Positions 6,351 through 6,396 of a stretch of 6,396 bases of DNA are shown here, in pieces. Location: positions 1 through 6,396 of the forward strand of contig JABMOR010000133.1 in assembly GCA_013203245.1 (NCBI GenBank). The letters are read 5' to 3'. Position 1 is the stretch's first letter. Each line of letters opens with the position of its first letter. The stretch is from Candidatus Nitrosopumilus sp. (GTDB lineage Archaea; Thermoproteota; Nitrososphaeria; Nitrososphaerales; Nitrosopumilaceae). Both the position numbers and the translations under genes were made by a program. Under the pieces are notes generated by a model. That model was not told where the DNA came from. It made no database searches and worked only from the letters and a program-made list of their open reading frames with translations.

Positions 6351-6396
6351 ATGGTTAAAATTCAAGCAAAATGTTTCGATTCTTGTGGGTTCGTAG
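6351..6396 (+). CDS. Start of an unidentified gene (partial, runs off the right edge)
   Basis: An ATG at 6351 opens a frame of 15 full codons, MVKIQAKCFDSCGFV, with no stop before the window ends. An in-frame TAA at 6339-6341 makes this the first possible ATG. Two cysteines spaced C-x3-C at residues 8 and 12 are the only notable feature and might be part of a metal site, but this is too little to name a family. Support for it being a gene comes from the divergent arrangement and the TATA-like sequence about 29 bases upstream. A short spurious frame cannot be excluded. Confidence 0.45.
   Translation, partial: MVKIQAKCFDSCGFV

Noticed and set aside
1..6396. Mobile element, CRISPR, tRNA or defence system
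   Set aside because: No long repeats, transposase, integrase, tRNA-like cloverleaf or defence domain could be seen on either strand; all larger frames are metabolic, translation or unknown membrane genes.

Overview
The window is AT-rich DNA that most resembles a marine ammonia-oxidising archaeon (Nitrososphaerota/Thaumarchaeota, Nitrosopumilus-like). This is inferred from four things. The valyl-tRNA synthetase is archaeal in type. The vitamin B6 route is PdxS/PdxT. Several genes have a TATA-like box about 28 bases before the ATG and no Shine-Dalgarno sequence. Genes are tightly packed with very short spacers. No database search was possible, so the genus is a judgement.

Left part (1-943): a partial asparagine-synthase-type ATP-pyrophosphatase gene runs leftward off the edge. 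It starts at 592 and lacks the usual N-terminal glutaminase domain. It is divergent from a pterin-4a-carbinolamine dehydratase gene (665-943); the two share a 72-base promoter region.

Centre (981-4154): a good TATA box at 981-988 drives a rightward pair. The first gene is a QueD/PTPS-type pterin synthase with an unusual extra N-terminal domain of about 115 residues. Seven bases after its stop comes valS (valyl-tRNA synthetase).

Right part (4164-6396): three genes point leftward. In transcription order they are a membrane-anchored protein of unknown function (6310-5777), pdxS (5746-4778) and pdxT (4781-4164). pdxS and pdxT overlap by four bases (ATGA) and together make the glutamine-dependent pyridoxal 5'-phosphate synthase. 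valS and pdxT converge on a 9-base spacer flanked by T-runs for both directions. At the right edge a new rightward gene begins at 6351, divergent from the membrane protein, and only its first 15 codons are visible.

Most of the window is housekeeping and cofactor metabolism. I see no tRNA or rRNA gene, no CRISPR array, no insertion sequence and no defence or mobile cluster. The most unusual item is the N-terminal domain on the pterin synthase, whose layout looks like a degenerate PD-(D/E)XK nuclease fold. No stretch longer than 300 bases lacks a gene.
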